Assembly (NCBI RefSeq): GCF_002797415.1
Contig: NZ_KZ454944.1
Location: forward strand, 1,692,665-1,756,664
Reading direction: 5' to 3'
DNA length: 64,000 nt
Origin: Bacillus alkalisoli
GTDB lineage: Bacteria > Bacillota > Bacilli > Bacillales > Bacillaceae_I
Below the pieces are notes generated by a model. The model made no database searches and was not told where the DNA came from. It saw only the letters and a list, made by a program, of their open reading frames with translations. Shown piece by piece: positions 28,797-37,708 of this stretch. The position numbers and the translations under genes are program-made. How positions within the stretch are numbered: position 1 is the stretch's first letter; each line of letters starts with the position of its first letter.

Positions 28797-28804
28797 CAAA
28801 AATC

Positions 28805-28830
28805 GCCCCCTATACTAAGGGGGCTTTTGT
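28805..28830 (+). terminator. Terminator after panD
   Basis: GCCCCC (28805-28810) pairs with GGGGGC (28819-28824) around a TATACTAA loop, followed by TTTT. Confidence 0.85.
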
Positions 28831-29039
28831 ATGCATACAAAAAGAAATACCTATACTATATGCATAGAATAGAATCAGTTCACAAAGTCCTAAAGAAGAG
28901 GACGAATTATTCATTCTGCTTTTAATCTCACGGTGTGTATGATACTTTTAAATAAATGCTTTTTGATAATAAATGTAATAGAGCCAGTGTAGATTGTCTT
29001 TAAATACATATACACTATTTGATTAGTATTTGAACTAAT

Positions 29040-29213
29040 GTTGATGTTCGCTACAGGTACGAGACTCCCGTGGGAGAAGTGTGACAAGGGAGACCCCGCA
29101 GGCGCCGTGCGCCGAGGAGGCTCCCGAGACCATGGCTTATGACTCGAGGAGCTAGCCGTAAGACCTAGACAGGCCCGCGGAAAGCGAGTACCTGTAGCGA
29201 ACATCAACAGCTG
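29040..29213 (+). repeat. Dispersed palindromic repeat, copy 7 (module B)
   Basis: Arms GTTGATGTTCGCTACAGGTA and TACCTGTAGCGAACATCAAC are perfectly complementary, with a sequence quite unlike copies 1, 4 and 5. The core is GAGACTCCCGTGGGAGAAG, GAGACCCCGCAGGCGCC and CCCGCGGAAAGCGAG. The loop carries module B (CATGGCTTATGACTCGAGGA, GCTAGCCG, GACCTAGACA) shared with copy 1. It lies between panD and dinG. Confidence 0.92.
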
Positions 29214-29258
29214 TAATCCTATATAGATAGTTTAGCGCGGTAGTTATGAGGTGTTTGA

Positions 29259-31790
29259 ATGAAACAGCGATACTTAGTCGTCGATCTAGAAACGACAGGA
29301 AACGCACCAAAAAGAAATGATAAAATAATACAAATTGGCGCTGTTTTAATAGAAAATGGTGAAATAACAGAACGGTTCGCAAGCTTTGTTAACCCAAACT
29401 GTTCCATCCCACCTTTTATTGAACAATTAACAGGCATATCCAATGAAATAGTAAGCAATGCCCCAACATTTAGCCAAATTGCTCCAATGGTAAACGAAAT
29501 GTTAGAAGGGGCTACCTTTGTTGCGCACAATGTTCCGTTTGACTTGTCTTTTTTACAACATGAATTTGAAGAGAATGGCATAGCTCCATTTGAAGGGAAA
29601 GCTATTGACACTGTTGAGTTAGCGAGAATATTGCTACCAACTTCTCCTAGCTATAAACTAAATGATTTAGCTGAGTTATTTAACGTCCAGCACGAAAATC
29701 CACACCGAGCTGATAGCGATGCGGAAGTAACAGCTCATATATTATTAAAATTACTAGATAAAATAGATGATTTACCAAAGAAGACCATTCAAAAACTTAG
29801 AAAATTAACGAAAAAATTAAAAAGTGATGTGTATGCTGTTTTCGATCATGAACAAAGGGGAATACAATTTGGAGACTGGATTGAAATACATAATATACCG
29901 ACAAAGAAACTTTCGCCAATCCAATCCATTCGATCAGATTATACTTTTATTGAAAAAGAGCAAAAAAATATACCAATAGACACGTTATTCTCTAACCGAG
30001 AACACGCATTAATAGAAATGCCAAGTAAACTTAAAAGTATGGAAGACTACGTTCATAGTGGGTTACGTTTTGCGTTAGAAAACCAAAAACAAGTAACCAT
30101 AAGTGTATCTTCCTATGATAAAGAAAAACGATTATCCAAATTAATGAATGATATACCATATGTACCTTACTGCTCTAAAAAAGAACCGAGTTACTATTTA
30201 CATATAAGCAGATTTGCAAAGCTGTTACATGAAAGAGACAGTAACTACGATACACTCCTGACAAAAGCTCAACTGCTCGTCTGGTTAACGGAAACAGAGA
30301 CAGGAGATGTGGAAGAATTAACGCTTACTTCAGGTGGCAGACTATTGTGGGGTAGTATTAACTGTGAGTATGAAACCAAAAAAGATAAAACAGTCGAAGA
30401 GTCTTTCTATGTTCGGGCACAAAAGCGACAAGAAGACTCTTTGATGATCATAACAAACCATGAATCATTGGCAAAACAAATACATCTAGATTCAATGAAT
30501 GCAACAAGCGATTATTACATTATTGATGAATCACACTTATTTGTGAATGTCTTGAGAAAAATGAAAGGAATTCAGATAACTTATGTACAAATAAGTTATC
30601 TTCTTTCTAAAGTGGTAGGCTCTAAAGTAACAGAAGAAGCAAAATTAGAACTAGATGAACTATTTACGATGTTAAGAAACTATGCGCTTAAAAGAACAAC
30701 GACGAAAACATCGAATTCTAGTAAGCTAATTTACAAGTTGCAATACGAAAACGAACCTGTGAAAGAATGGGACTCTATTTTAGAAGCTGCGAAAAGACTG
30801 CTAATGAGATTGTTGGATGTTATTCACTATGTTCAAGTGGAAAAAGACAAGAATGCGCATTTATTAGCTCTACAGCTAAAGAATTGTAAAGATGATTTGG
30901 AATCTTTATTATTTAGCGAACAACAGGGTGAACAAACTTGGATGGAAGTAGAAGTAAAAGGGGCAAAAAATGCATCGGCACTCATTCGTATGCCAGTTTC
31001 CATTTCTGAAACTTTGGCAACGAACTTTTTCCAACAAAAAAGCTCTGTTGTACTGTTATCGCCGGCCTTTCACATGGACGGAAACTATAATATGGTGATG
31101 GAAGAACTAGGTTTATCTGATTTTTTCCCAACGACCTTATCTGTAAATGATGGAGCAAAAAAATTAGAAGTGTTTATTCCAGATGATATGCCACTAATTC
31201 AGGAAGTTACGTTAGAGGAATTTCAAGAAACAGTTGCGATTTACTTAAGAGAAATTGCCTGGGTGACAAGCGGAAAAATGATCGTGTCGTTTTCGTCTTT
31301 AGAAATGCTACAAGCGGTTTATGAGTACATGAAAACCTCCTTTCAAATGGACGACATCGTCATGTTAAGCCAAAGTAGTTTTACTGGGTCCAAACACAAA
31401 TTATTGAAGGCAGCTAGCGGATTTGATAAAGCAATAATTTTCGTGACAAATCAACTTATAGAAGAAATCACACTTTCAGAAGAAAATGTGAACACATTAG
31501 TGATTGTTAGACTTCCTTTTAAAGCTATTCAAGAACCATTAATGGCGACAAAAATCGAAGAATCAGAACAAAAAGGCGAAAACTCATTTTTAGAAGTATC
31601 ACTGCCAATAGCTGTGCTACGATTTAAAACGATGTTGCATTCGTTTTACCAAGAAGGTAAGCAACAACAACTAATAATCTTAGACAGAAGAATTATCGAG
31701 AAAAAATATGGGGAAAAGTTTTTAGCATGTATGAACGAAGAAAAAATAGAGAAAAATAACTTTTTCACGTTATTAGATATGCTATCCTAA
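29259..31790 (+). CDS. dinG: DinG-family protein: DEDDh exonuclease with degenerate helicase domain
   Basis: 843 residues, against about 930 in B. subtilis. Residues 1-165 are an intact DEDDh 3'-5' exonuclease (VDLETTG, HNVPFDLSFL, NPHRADSDAEVT; ligands D9, E11, D95, H149, D154). The XPD-like helicase part aligns along its length (ALIEMP, YDTLLTKAQLLVWLTETETGD, TLVIVRLPFKAIQEP, FDRR-like LDRR). Its ATPase motifs are lost: the Walker A position reads PSKLKSMEDY (residues 255-264) instead of PPGIGKT, the DEAH box is DESH (423-426), and no arginine-finger QGxGRxIR block remains before the LDRR. It is probably a nuclease without helicase activity. No internal stop or frameshift is seen, so it is maintained. 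It lies between panD and ypmA as in B. subtilis. Confidence 0.9.
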   Translation: MKQRYLVVDLETTGNAPKRNDKIIQIGAVLIENGEITERFASFVNPNCSIPPFIEQLTGISNEIVSNAPTFSQIAPMVNEMLEGATFVAHNVPFDLSFLQHEFEENGIAPFEGKAIDTVELARILLPTSPSYKLNDLAELFNVQHENPHRADSDAEVTAHILLKLLDKIDDLPKKTIQKLRKLTKKLKSDVYAVFDHEQRGIQFGDWIEIHNIPTKKLSPIQSIRSDYTFIEKEQKNIPIDTLFSNREHALIEMPSKLKSMEDYVHSGLRFALENQKQVTISVSSYDKEKRLSKLMNDIPYVPYCSKKEPSYYLHISRFAKLLHERDSNYDTLLTKAQLLVWLTETETGDVEELTLTSGGRLLWGSINCEYETKKDKTVEESFYVRAQKRQEDSLMIITNHESLAKQIHLDSMNATSDYYIIDESHLFVNVLRKMKGIQITYVQISYLLSKVVGSKVTEEAKLELDELFTMLRNYALKRTTTKTSNSSKLIYKLQYENEPVKEWDSILEAAKRLLMRLLDVIHYVQVEKDKNAHLLALQLKNCKDDLESLLFSEQQGEQTWMEVEVKGAKNASALIRMPVSISETLATNFFQQKSSVVLLSPAFHMDGNYNMVMEELGLSDFFPTTLSVNDGAKKLEVFIPDDMPLIQEVTLEEFQETVAIYLREIAWVTSGKMIVSFSSLEMLQAVYEYMKTSFQMDDIVMLSQSSFTGSKHKLLKAASGFDKAIIFVTNQLIEEITLSEENVNTLVIVRLPFKAIQEPLMATKIEESEQKGENSFLEVSLPIAVLRFKTMLHSFYQEGKQQQLIILDRRIIEKKYGEKFLACMNEEKIEKNNFFTLLDMLS

Positions 31791-31821
31791 CGGTTTACAA
31801 TATAGGAATGGATGATATTTC

Positions 31822-32667
31822 ATGAACATTTTCTTCATAGTTCTTTTAGCTTTTAGTTTTTTTCCAAACCCAGGAATTCCAGCTGAAGTGAATAGAATCG
31901 ATTTAAAGTTACAACAAAACGAAGTTGCATTCACATTTTTGGATTTAGTGGACGGTGAAAGTACGTTAATTCAAACATATGAAGGTGAAACGATATTAAT
32001 AAATACTGGCTCTGAAGCGGCAAAAGAGGAATTAGATTATTACCTTGAATTATATGGTGTCGATAATATTAGTACATTAATTTTGACGAGTACGGAGCCA
32101 GAATACGTTAGTAATGTCTCTTCTCTTTTGGATGAAGTGGTAGTGGGGAAAATTGTCTCTCCAATCAGCATGGAGTCCGCAGTGAAAACCCTTAATACTC
32201 CAATTGAAACGTGGGAGTCGGGAAAAACGTATGAAATTTCCAAAGGTCTTTCGGTAACTGTTTTACACGAAAAAGTAGAGCCAGAAAGTGATGAAGGAAT
32301 GGATTTGTTGTTTTCTTATTTTGATACATCTATACTTTATATGACTTCTGCGAACAAAAAAGTCGAAGATCAGATTGTAGCTGATTACCATTTAGAAGAG
32401 GTCGACATTTTAAAAGTCGGGGATTTCGGTAATAAAAATGGGACAACCCAACCTTTTCTTAATGAATCAGACCCACAAATTGCAATTCTGTTTAAAAAAG
32501 AAAGTAAAGAATCCATGATTGATGTATTAGAAAGACTTCACGAAACATGGATTGAAATCATTCAAACAAAATTAACCGGTAACATATCCATCAAACTTAA
32601 AGAACACGACTACCAAGTCATCACTCTTACCATTGAAAGCCTAAAAAGATTACACACAAGTTCATAA
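31822..32667 (+). CDS. Exported MBL-fold (ComEC-tail-like) protein without metal-binding histidines
   Basis: 281 residues with an N-terminal signal peptide or anchor (MNIFFIVLLAFSFFPNPG). The body follows the metallo-beta-lactamase fold of ComEC C-termini: TFLDLVDGESTLIQTYEGET stands where DVGQGDS usually is, then ILINTGS, then ISTLILTSTEPEYVSNVSSL. In active enzymes the last block reads LTHxHxDH; here residues 88-96 are LTSTEPEYV, so zinc cannot be bound in the usual way. Probably an extracytoplasmic pseudo-enzyme of unknown role. It is 31 bases after dinG, likely co-transcribed, and absent from this place in B. subtilis. Confidence 0.75.
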   Translation: MNIFFIVLLAFSFFPNPGIPAEVNRIDLKLQQNEVAFTFLDLVDGESTLIQTYEGETILINTGSEAAKEELDYYLELYGVDNISTLILTSTEPEYVSNVSSLLDEVVVGKIVSPISMESAVKTLNTPIETWESGKTYEISKGLSVTVLHEKVEPESDEGMDLLFSYFDTSILYMTSANKKVEDQIVADYHLEEVDILKVGDFGNKNGTTQPFLNESDPQIAILFKKESKESMIDVLERLHETWIEIIQTKLTGNISIKLKEHDYQVITLTIESLKRLHTSS

Positions 32668-32708
32668 CAATTTATAAAAGAATATTTTTTTGTTTTGAAT
32701 TCTATTCA

Positions 32709-32894
32709 GCTGTTGATTGGAGCGCATGTCGTAGACTCCTCGAAAATGCATACGCATTTCCTTCGTGGATGCATCGCTTGGAAGCCTTCCTTGTCCTGCG
32801 GGAGTAGCGGGGAGCAAGAGACCCCACAGGCGAAGCCGAGGAGGCTCCCGGCCCGCCCGCGAAAAGCGGAGACTTGCGCGGAAATCAACAGCGG
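32709..32894 (+). repeat. Dispersed palindromic repeat, copy 8 (module C)
   Basis: Arms GTTGATTGGAGCGCATGTC and GACTTGCGCGGAAATCAAC, partly decayed. After GTAGACTCCT an extra hairpin-rich segment (32741-32794, CGAAAATGCATACGCATTTC then CGTGGATGCATCGCTTGGAA) interrupts the core before CCTGCGGGAGTAGCGGGG, GAGACCCCACAGGCGAAGCC and GCCCGCGAAAAGCGG. The following 300 bases to ypmA hold a hairpin (GGCTTGCT/AGCAAGCC, 32920-32945) and the ypmA promoter. Confidence 0.88.
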
Positions 32895-33080
32895 TGTTAA
32901 TAGAATAAAATAAAAAAAGGGCTTGCTCTACGTATGTAGCAAGCCAAAAAAGGTGTGGGATAAGAGACAAAATTTGTTTTGGAAACTTCATGCCTTTATG
33001 GAAATTAATTTTACAGAATTTAAGGTTGTTCTAAACAGAGGAGCTCTAGATGCCTAAAAAAGCACCTTTTACAAAGAACA

Positions 33081-33110
33081 TTGTACGAAACTGAATAGTA
33101 GCTGTATAAT
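33081..33110 (+). promoter_or_regulatory. Likely sigma-A promoter of ypmA-ypmB-aspB
   Basis: TTGTAC (33081-33086) and TATAAT (33105-33110), 18 bases apart, about 100 bases before ypmA. Confidence 0.6.
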
Positions 33111-33207
33111 GATTTTGGAAAGCTATTTGTCATTCAGTAATTATATTGTGGTCTGATTCATGTCACTTTATGAATTACAATAATTACATCATGCCTGGGA
33201 GGATATT

Positions 33208-33378
33208 ATGGAAAGTAAGATTGAAGTTATTTCGACCGTCACAGTACAAAACTCTCCAGACTTATACAAGATCGTGGACGCATTAAATAAATCATTAAAA
33301 AGACAAGACTTAATGTTTGGACTCGCTCTAGACGAAAAAAATAAAGAAAAAGCTGTATTTACAATATACCGTACATAA
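33208..33378 (+). CDS. ypmA: YpmA, small conserved protein (DUF4264 type)
   Basis: A 56-residue protein starting at ATG 33208 after CTGGGAGG: it begins MESKIEVISTVTVQNSPDLY and ends LALDEKNKEKAVFTIYRT. Sequence, length and location between dinG and ypmB match B. subtilis YpmA almost residue for residue. No membrane segment or signal is present. The function is not established. It is easy to miss because of its size. Confidence 0.93.
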   Translation: MESKIEVISTVTVQNSPDLYKIVDALNKSLKRQDLMFGLALDEKNKEKAVFTIYRT

Positions 33379-33389
33379 GAAGTGATAAT

Positions 33390-33863
33390 ATGAAAAAATG
33401 GATAATCATAATACTTGTAGTAGCTCTTATAATTTTTTTATGGCAAGTTATTTCTATTTATCAATCCACCATTTCACCTTTGAATAGTGAAAAAGAATAT
33501 GCTGGAGAGATTGTAAAAAATAAGACAGAAATCCAAACAATACAAGCTGTAGACGTATATAATGGAACGAATGTATACCACATTGTAAGTGGGACGAACG
33601 CTAACAATGAACAACTCATTGCATGGCTTAACGAAGAAGACGAAGTAGTTCTTATGAAAAAGGCCGTTGAAGGTATTAAAAAAGAAGAAGTACTTCAATT
33701 TTTAAATACAAATCGAACACCTAAAAAAATAATATCCATCACACTTGCAATGGAAAAAAACATTCCGTTATGGGAAGTGAAATTCACAGATACCGATGAT
33801 CGATATCATTTTTATTATATTAAGTTTGATGATGGGGAATTTTTCCAAAGGATTTCTTTTTAA
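33390..33863 (+). CDS. ypmB: YpmB, membrane-anchored DUF5590 protein
   Basis: 157 residues with one N-terminal membrane helix (WIIIILVVALIIFLWQVISI), then an extracytoplasmic domain related to PepSY-like folds (ACTVDVYNG-type strands TIQAVDVYNGTNVYHIVSG, and IPLWEVKFTDTDDRYHFYYI). ATG 33390 lies 11 bases after ypmA, so the two are an operon with aspB. B. subtilis YpmB has the same layout. Function not established. Confidence 0.88.
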   Translation: MKKWIIIILVVALIIFLWQVISIYQSTISPLNSEKEYAGEIVKNKTEIQTIQAVDVYNGTNVYHIVSGTNANNEQLIAWLNEEDEVVLMKKAVEGIKKEEVLQFLNTNRTPKKIISITLAMEKNIPLWEVKFTDTDDRYHFYYIKFDDGEFFQRISF

Positions 33864-33905
33864 TACCTAACGGTAATTTCATGAACTTTTTAGGGAGGAT
33901 TAGTA

Positions 33906-35093
33906 ATGAATTTAGCAAAGCGAGTGTCAACGTTAACACCTTCAACAACTTTAGAAATAACGGCTAAAGCAAAAGAATTAAAAGATGCTGGTCATGACGT
34001 AATCGGTTTAGGAGCAGGGGAGCCTGACTTTAATACGCCAGAACATATTTTAGATGCTGCCAAAAAAGCAATGGATGAAGGATTAACAAAATATACGCCA
34101 TCAGGTGGATTACCAGCATTAAAGAAATCAATTATTTCAAAATTAAATACGGACCAAGGGATCACGTATAAGCCATCAGAAATTATCGTATGTTCTGGAG
34201 CAAAACATGCTTTATATACGTTGTTCCAAGTTATTTTAGATGAAGGCGATGAAGTAATCATCCCTACGCCATACTGGGTTAGCTATCCTGAACAAGTGAA
34301 ACTAGCAGAAGGTGTGCCTGTATATGTAGAAGGTAAGGAAGAGAACGGGTTTAAAATTACACCAGAACAACTAAAGCAGACAATAACTTCTAAAACGAAG
34401 GCAGTTATTATTAACTCACCAAGTAATCCTACTGGTATGATTTACTCGAAGGATGAGCTGGAAGCGTTAGGTCAAATTTGTTTAGAGCATAACATTTTAA
34501 TTATTTCAGATGAAATTTACGAAAAGCTTTTATATGATGGCAATACACATGTATCGATTGCTCAAATTTCTGAACACTTACGTCAACAAACAATCATCAT
34601 TAATGGGGTATCAAAATCGCATTCAATGACAGGATGGAGAATTGGTTATGCTGCAGGAAATGCTACTATTATTAAAGCAATGACGAACCTTGCAAGCCAC
34701 AGTACATCCAACCCAACATCTATTGCACAATACGCAACTATTGCAGCATATGATGGGCCTCAAGATGCAGTAGAAGAAATGCGCCAAGCATTTGAGCAAC
34801 GTTTAAACATTATTTTTGAAAAGTTAAATCAAATTCCAGGCTTCCGTTGTCTAAAACCACAAGGTGCATTTTACCTTTATCCACACGCGTTAGAAGCGGC
34901 AAAGATAGCTGGCTTTGAAGATGTCGATACTTTCGCAAAAGCATTGTTAGAAGAAGAAAAAGTGGCTTTAATTCCTGGTTCAGGCTTCGGAACTCCTGAC
35001 TACGTAAGACTTTCATACGCAACATCATTAGACCAACTAGAAAAAGCAGTAGAGCGAATTGCTGCTTACATGAATAAAGTGACAACAAGATAA
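33906..35093 (+). CDS. aspB: Aspartate aminotransferase AspB
   Basis: PLP enzyme interconverting aspartate and oxaloacetate with glutamate/2-oxoglutarate. 395 residues, class I aminotransferase. Motifs: VIGLGAGEPDFNTPEHI, KYTPSGGLPALK, INSPSNPTGMIYS, IISDEIYEKLLYDG and the PLP-lysine block NGVSKSHSMTGWRIGYAAG. AGGGAGG precedes ATG 33906. A terminator follows, then a palindromic repeat before asnS. Confidence 0.96.
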   Translation: MNLAKRVSTLTPSTTLEITAKAKELKDAGHDVIGLGAGEPDFNTPEHILDAAKKAMDEGLTKYTPSGGLPALKKSIISKLNTDQGITYKPSEIIVCSGAKHALYTLFQVILDEGDEVIIPTPYWVSYPEQVKLAEGVPVYVEGKEENGFKITPEQLKQTITSKTKAVIINSPSNPTGMIYSKDELEALGQICLEHNILIISDEIYEKLLYDGNTHVSIAQISEHLRQQTIIINGVSKSHSMTGWRIGYAAGNATIIKAMTNLASHSTSNPTSIAQYATIAAYDGPQDAVEEMRQAFEQRLNIIFEKLNQIPGFRCLKPQGAFYLYPHALEAAKIAGFEDVDTFAKALLEEEKVALIPGSGFGTPDYVRLSYATSLDQLEKAVERIAAYMNKVTTR

Positions 35094-35106
35094 TACCTCC
35101 TTACTA

Positions 35107-35143
35107 AACCCGCCAACACTGTTTAGCGGGTTTTATATCTTTT
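35107..35143 (+). terminator. Terminator after aspB
   Basis: AACCCGC (35107-35113) pairs with GCGGGTT (35126-35132), followed by TTTATATCTTTT. Confidence 0.85.
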
Positions 35144-35190
35144 AATGGTTTATTTTATTAGAGTAATTGCTAGAATTATTTGAAATTTAG

Positions 35191-35351
35191 AGTGGATTGG
35201 AGCGGAAGGAAATTGACTCCTGCGGGAAGAAGAGCGAAACGTGAGACCCCACAGGCGGGACGCCGAGGAGTAGGTTTTTTCACGATAGTGAAAATTAACC
35301 CTTCCCCTGCGCTCCCCGCGGAAAGCAATTGCCTGCAGCGGAAAGAAACGG
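35191..35351 (+). repeat. Dispersed palindromic repeat, copy 9 (subfamily 2, module A)
   Basis: Flank TTAGAGTGGATTGGAGCGGA, inner arm CAATT-type pairing (AAATTGACTCC / GCAATTGCC), core GGGAAGAAGAGCGAAACG, GTGAGACCCCACAGGCGGGA, CGCCGAGGAG, module A at 35271-35305, then TGCGCTCCCCGCGGAAAGC. Copy 12 is the same subfamily on the other strand. Confidence 0.9.
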
Positions 35352-35404
35352 GCAAAATTTACTTGCAAAATTAATTAAACAACAAAGTACTTTCTTTAAA
35401 AGAA

Positions 35405-35433
35405 TTGCGTCCAACCCACTACACTAGTATAAT
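35405..35433 (+). promoter_or_regulatory. Likely sigma-A promoter of asnS
   Basis: TTGCGT (35405-35410) and TATAAT (35428-35433) separated by 17 bases, 36 bases before the GTG start. No T-box leader is present. Confidence 0.65.
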
Positions 35434-35469
35434 AATGGATATGTTTACATAGTTGGAGGGAACAATAAA

Positions 35470-36762
35470 GTGAAAACAACAATTTCAGAAGTACATAAAC
35501 ATGTTGGCGAAGAAGTTACCATCGGTGCTTGGATTGCCAACAAACGTTCAAGCGGCAAAATCGCCTTCTTACAACTACGAGATGGGACAGGCTTCATCCA
35601 AGGGGTTGTAGTAAAAGCAGAAGTAGAAGAAGAAGTTTTCCAAGCAGCAAAATCCGTAACACAAGAATCTTCTATTTACGTAACGGGAGTTATCCGTGAA
35701 GACGAAAGATCTCCATTCGGATACGAAATGGGTGTAACAGGAGTTAAAGTAATCCATGAAGCAGTTGATTATCCGATCACACCGAAAAATCACGGAACAG
35801 AATTCCTAATGGACAACCGTCACTTATGGTTACGTTCTAAAAAGCAACATGCTGTAATGAAAATTCGTAACGAAATCATTCGTGCTACATATGAGTTCTT
35901 CAATACAAATGGCTTCACAAAAGTAGATCCGCCAATTTTAACAGGAAGTGCTCCTGAAGGAACAACGGAACTATTTGCGACGAAATACTTTGATGAAGAT
36001 GCATATTTATCCCAAAGTGGTCAGCTTTACATGGAAGCGGCAGCTATGGCACTAGGAAAAGTATTCTCATTTGGTCCAACATTCCGTGCGGAAAAATCGA
36101 AAACTCGTCGTCACTTAATTGAGTTTTGGATGATTGAACCAGAGATGGCGTTTTATGAGCATGAAGAAAGCTTAGAAGTACAAGAACAATACGTTTCTTA
36201 TATCGTTCAATCTGTAGTGAAAAATTGCAAATTAGAACTAGGTATATTAGAACGTGATGTTTCTAAATTAGAGAAAATTCAAGCTCCATTCCCTCGTATC
36301 TCATACGATGATGCAATTAAGTTCTTAAACGAAAAAGGATACGATGATATCAAATGGGGAGACGACTTCGGTGCTCCACATGAAACGGCAATAGCGGAAA
36401 GCTATGATAAGCCAGTATTTATTACGCACTACCCTAAAGACTTAAAACCTTTCTACATGCAGCCACATCCAGATCGTGATGATGTTGTGTTATGTGCAGA
36501 CTTAATTGCGCCTGAAGGTTATGGTGAAATTATTGGTGGTTCTGAGCGGATTCATGACTATAAACTATTAGAAGAGAACTTAGAGAAGCATGGTTTATCT
36601 CTAGATGCATATGGATGGTACTTAGAGCTTCGTAAATATGGTTCTGTACCACACTCTGGTTTCGGATTAGGATTAGAACGTACGGTTGCTTGGATTAGCG
36701 GCATTGAACACGTTCGTGAATCTATTCCATTCCCAAGACTATTAAATCGTTTATATCCTTAA
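35470..36762 (+). CDS. asnS: Asparaginyl-tRNA synthetase AsnS
   Basis: Class IIb aminoacyl-tRNA synthetase charging tRNA-Asn. 430 residues, GTG start at 35470 after TTGGAGGG. N-terminal OB-fold anticodon domain ([20 protein letters not shown]); catalytic motifs: motif 2 [22 protein letters not shown], split here as [12 protein letters not shown] and IEFWMIEPE, and motif 3 [13 protein letters not shown]. It has its own promoter and terminator; next is dnaD as in B. subtilis. Confidence 0.96.
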   Translation: MKTTISEVHKHVGEEVTIGAWIANKRSSGKIAFLQLRDGTGFIQGVVVKAEVEEEVFQAAKSVTQESSIYVTGVIREDERSPFGYEMGVTGVKVIHEAVDYPITPKNHGTEFLMDNRHLWLRSKKQHAVMKIRNEIIRATYEFFNTNGFTKVDPPILTGSAPEGTTELFATKYFDEDAYLSQSGQLYMEAAAMALGKVFSFGPTFRAEKSKTRRHLIEFWMIEPEMAFYEHEESLEVQEQYVSYIVQSVVKNCKLELGILERDVSKLEKIQAPFPRISYDDAIKFLNEKGYDDIKWGDDFGAPHETAIAESYDKPVFITHYPKDLKPFYMQPHPDRDDVVLCADLIAPEGYGEIIGGSERIHDYKLLEENLEKHGLSLDAYGWYLELRKYGSVPHSGFGLGLERTVAWISGIEHVRESIPFPRLLNRLYP

Positions 36763-36768
36763 TAAATT

Positions 36769-36809
36769 GCCGGCCACTTACAAACGGATGAGTGGCTGGT
36801 GTTTTTTTC
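36769..36809 (+). terminator. Terminator after asnS
   Basis: GCCGGCCACT (36769-36778) pairs with AGTGGCTGGT (36791-36800), followed by GTTTTTTTC. Confidence 0.9.
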
Positions 36810-36889
36810 TAAAAAAAGAAGAAAGCGTAGCCAAGGTACTGCATCACAGCCATCCACTCTTCCTAGCGAATTTTCAGAAGAAACTTTCC

Positions 36890-36919
36890 TTACAACCACT
36901 CTCATATTTCTGCTATACT
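36890..36919 (+). promoter_or_regulatory. Possible promoter of dnaD-nth region
   Basis: TTACAA (36890-36895) and TATACT (36914-36919), 18 bases apart, 23 bases before the dnaD start. Confidence 0.45.
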
Positions 36920-36942
36920 TACTTCAGAGGTGTTATCCGTTA

Positions 36943-37650
36943 ATGAAAAAAGACCATTTTATCGAGTTCCTAGAAGAAGGGAACCTATCTATACCGAATT
37001 ATTTATTGAACAACTACGTACAGCTCGGATTGAATGAAACCGAATTAATGATTATTATTCATGTACATGCATATGTTGAAGCGGGTGTTGTTTTCCCTAC
37101 ACCTGAAGAAATTGCTGAAAAAATGACAATTAACGAAACTCAATGTATGGAGCATTTACGACAATTATTGAAAAAAGGTTATTTAGCCATTACAGACCAG
37201 ATGGATGAAAACATAATCAAGTATGAGTGCTATTCTTTAAGGCCACTTTGGGAAAAAATGATTTATTTTATGATGAACGAAAGTAATCAACAACAAAAAG
37301 TGGAATTAGAAGTTAATGAGAAGTCGCTTTACAACATATTTGAGAAAGAGTTTGGCCGCCCGCTTTCTCCGTTAGAGTGTGAAACGTTAGCGATTTGGAT
37401 TGATCAAGATCATTATGATGCAGAAATTATAAAAGCTGCCTTACGTGAAGCTGTATTAAGTGGAAAGCTTAACTTCCGTTATATAGACCGAATTCTTTTT
37501 GAATGGAAGAAAAACGGTGTGAAGACTATCGTCCAAGCACGAGAGTATAGTAAAAAGTTTCGTAAAGCCCCAGCTAAAAATGCGCAACAAACACCACAAA
37601 AGAATGAACCTTCAAGCAATACAGTACCATTTTATAACTGGTTAGATTAA
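36943..37650 (+). CDS. dnaD: Primosome protein DnaD
   Basis: DNA-remodelling protein that helps load the DnaC helicase at oriC and in PriA-dependent restart. ATG 36943 after AGAGGTG gives 235 residues beginning MKKDHFIEFLEEGNLSIPNY; an open frame runs 48 codons further upstream through the asnS terminator and is not coding. N-terminal winged-helix domain (LNETELMIIIHVHAYVE) and C-terminal DnaD domain (EFGRPLSPLECETLAIWIDQ, YIDRILFEWKKNGVKT). Confidence 0.93.
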   Translation: MKKDHFIEFLEEGNLSIPNYLLNNYVQLGLNETELMIIIHVHAYVEAGVVFPTPEEIAEKMTINETQCMEHLRQLLKKGYLAITDQMDENIIKYECYSLRPLWEKMIYFMMNESNQQQKVELEVNEKSLYNIFEKEFGRPLSPLECETLAIWIDQDHYDAEIIKAALREAVLSGKLNFRYIDRILFEWKKNGVKTIVQAREYSKKFRKAPAKNAQQTPQKNEPSSNTVPFYNWLD

Positions 37651-37671
37651 AATAAAGAATGTGGTTAATTT

Positions 37672-37706
37672 ACTCTGGCCAATGTCAGAGTTTTATTTTA
37701 TTTTTA
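37672..37706 (+). terminator. Terminator after dnaD
   Basis: ACTCTGGC (37672-37679) and GTCAGAGT (37684-37691), followed by TTTATTTTATTTTTAA. The stem is short. Confidence 0.7.
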
Positions 37707-37708
37707 AT

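Noticed and set aside
32920-32945. Terminator for the MBL-fold gene
   Set aside because: The hairpin is followed by A's, not T's, on the plus strand; it would work only for leftward transcription, where no gene is seen.
33023-33093. Fourteen-codon frame MPKKAPFTKNIVRN with GAGGAG upstream, before ypmA
   Set aside because: Very short, overlaps the predicted ypmA promoter, and the good ribosome site alone is weak evidence.
36799-36942. N-terminal extension of DnaD by 48 codons
   Set aside because: It crosses the asnS terminator and has no ribosome site; ATG 36943 has AGAGGTG and fits the known DnaD N-terminus.
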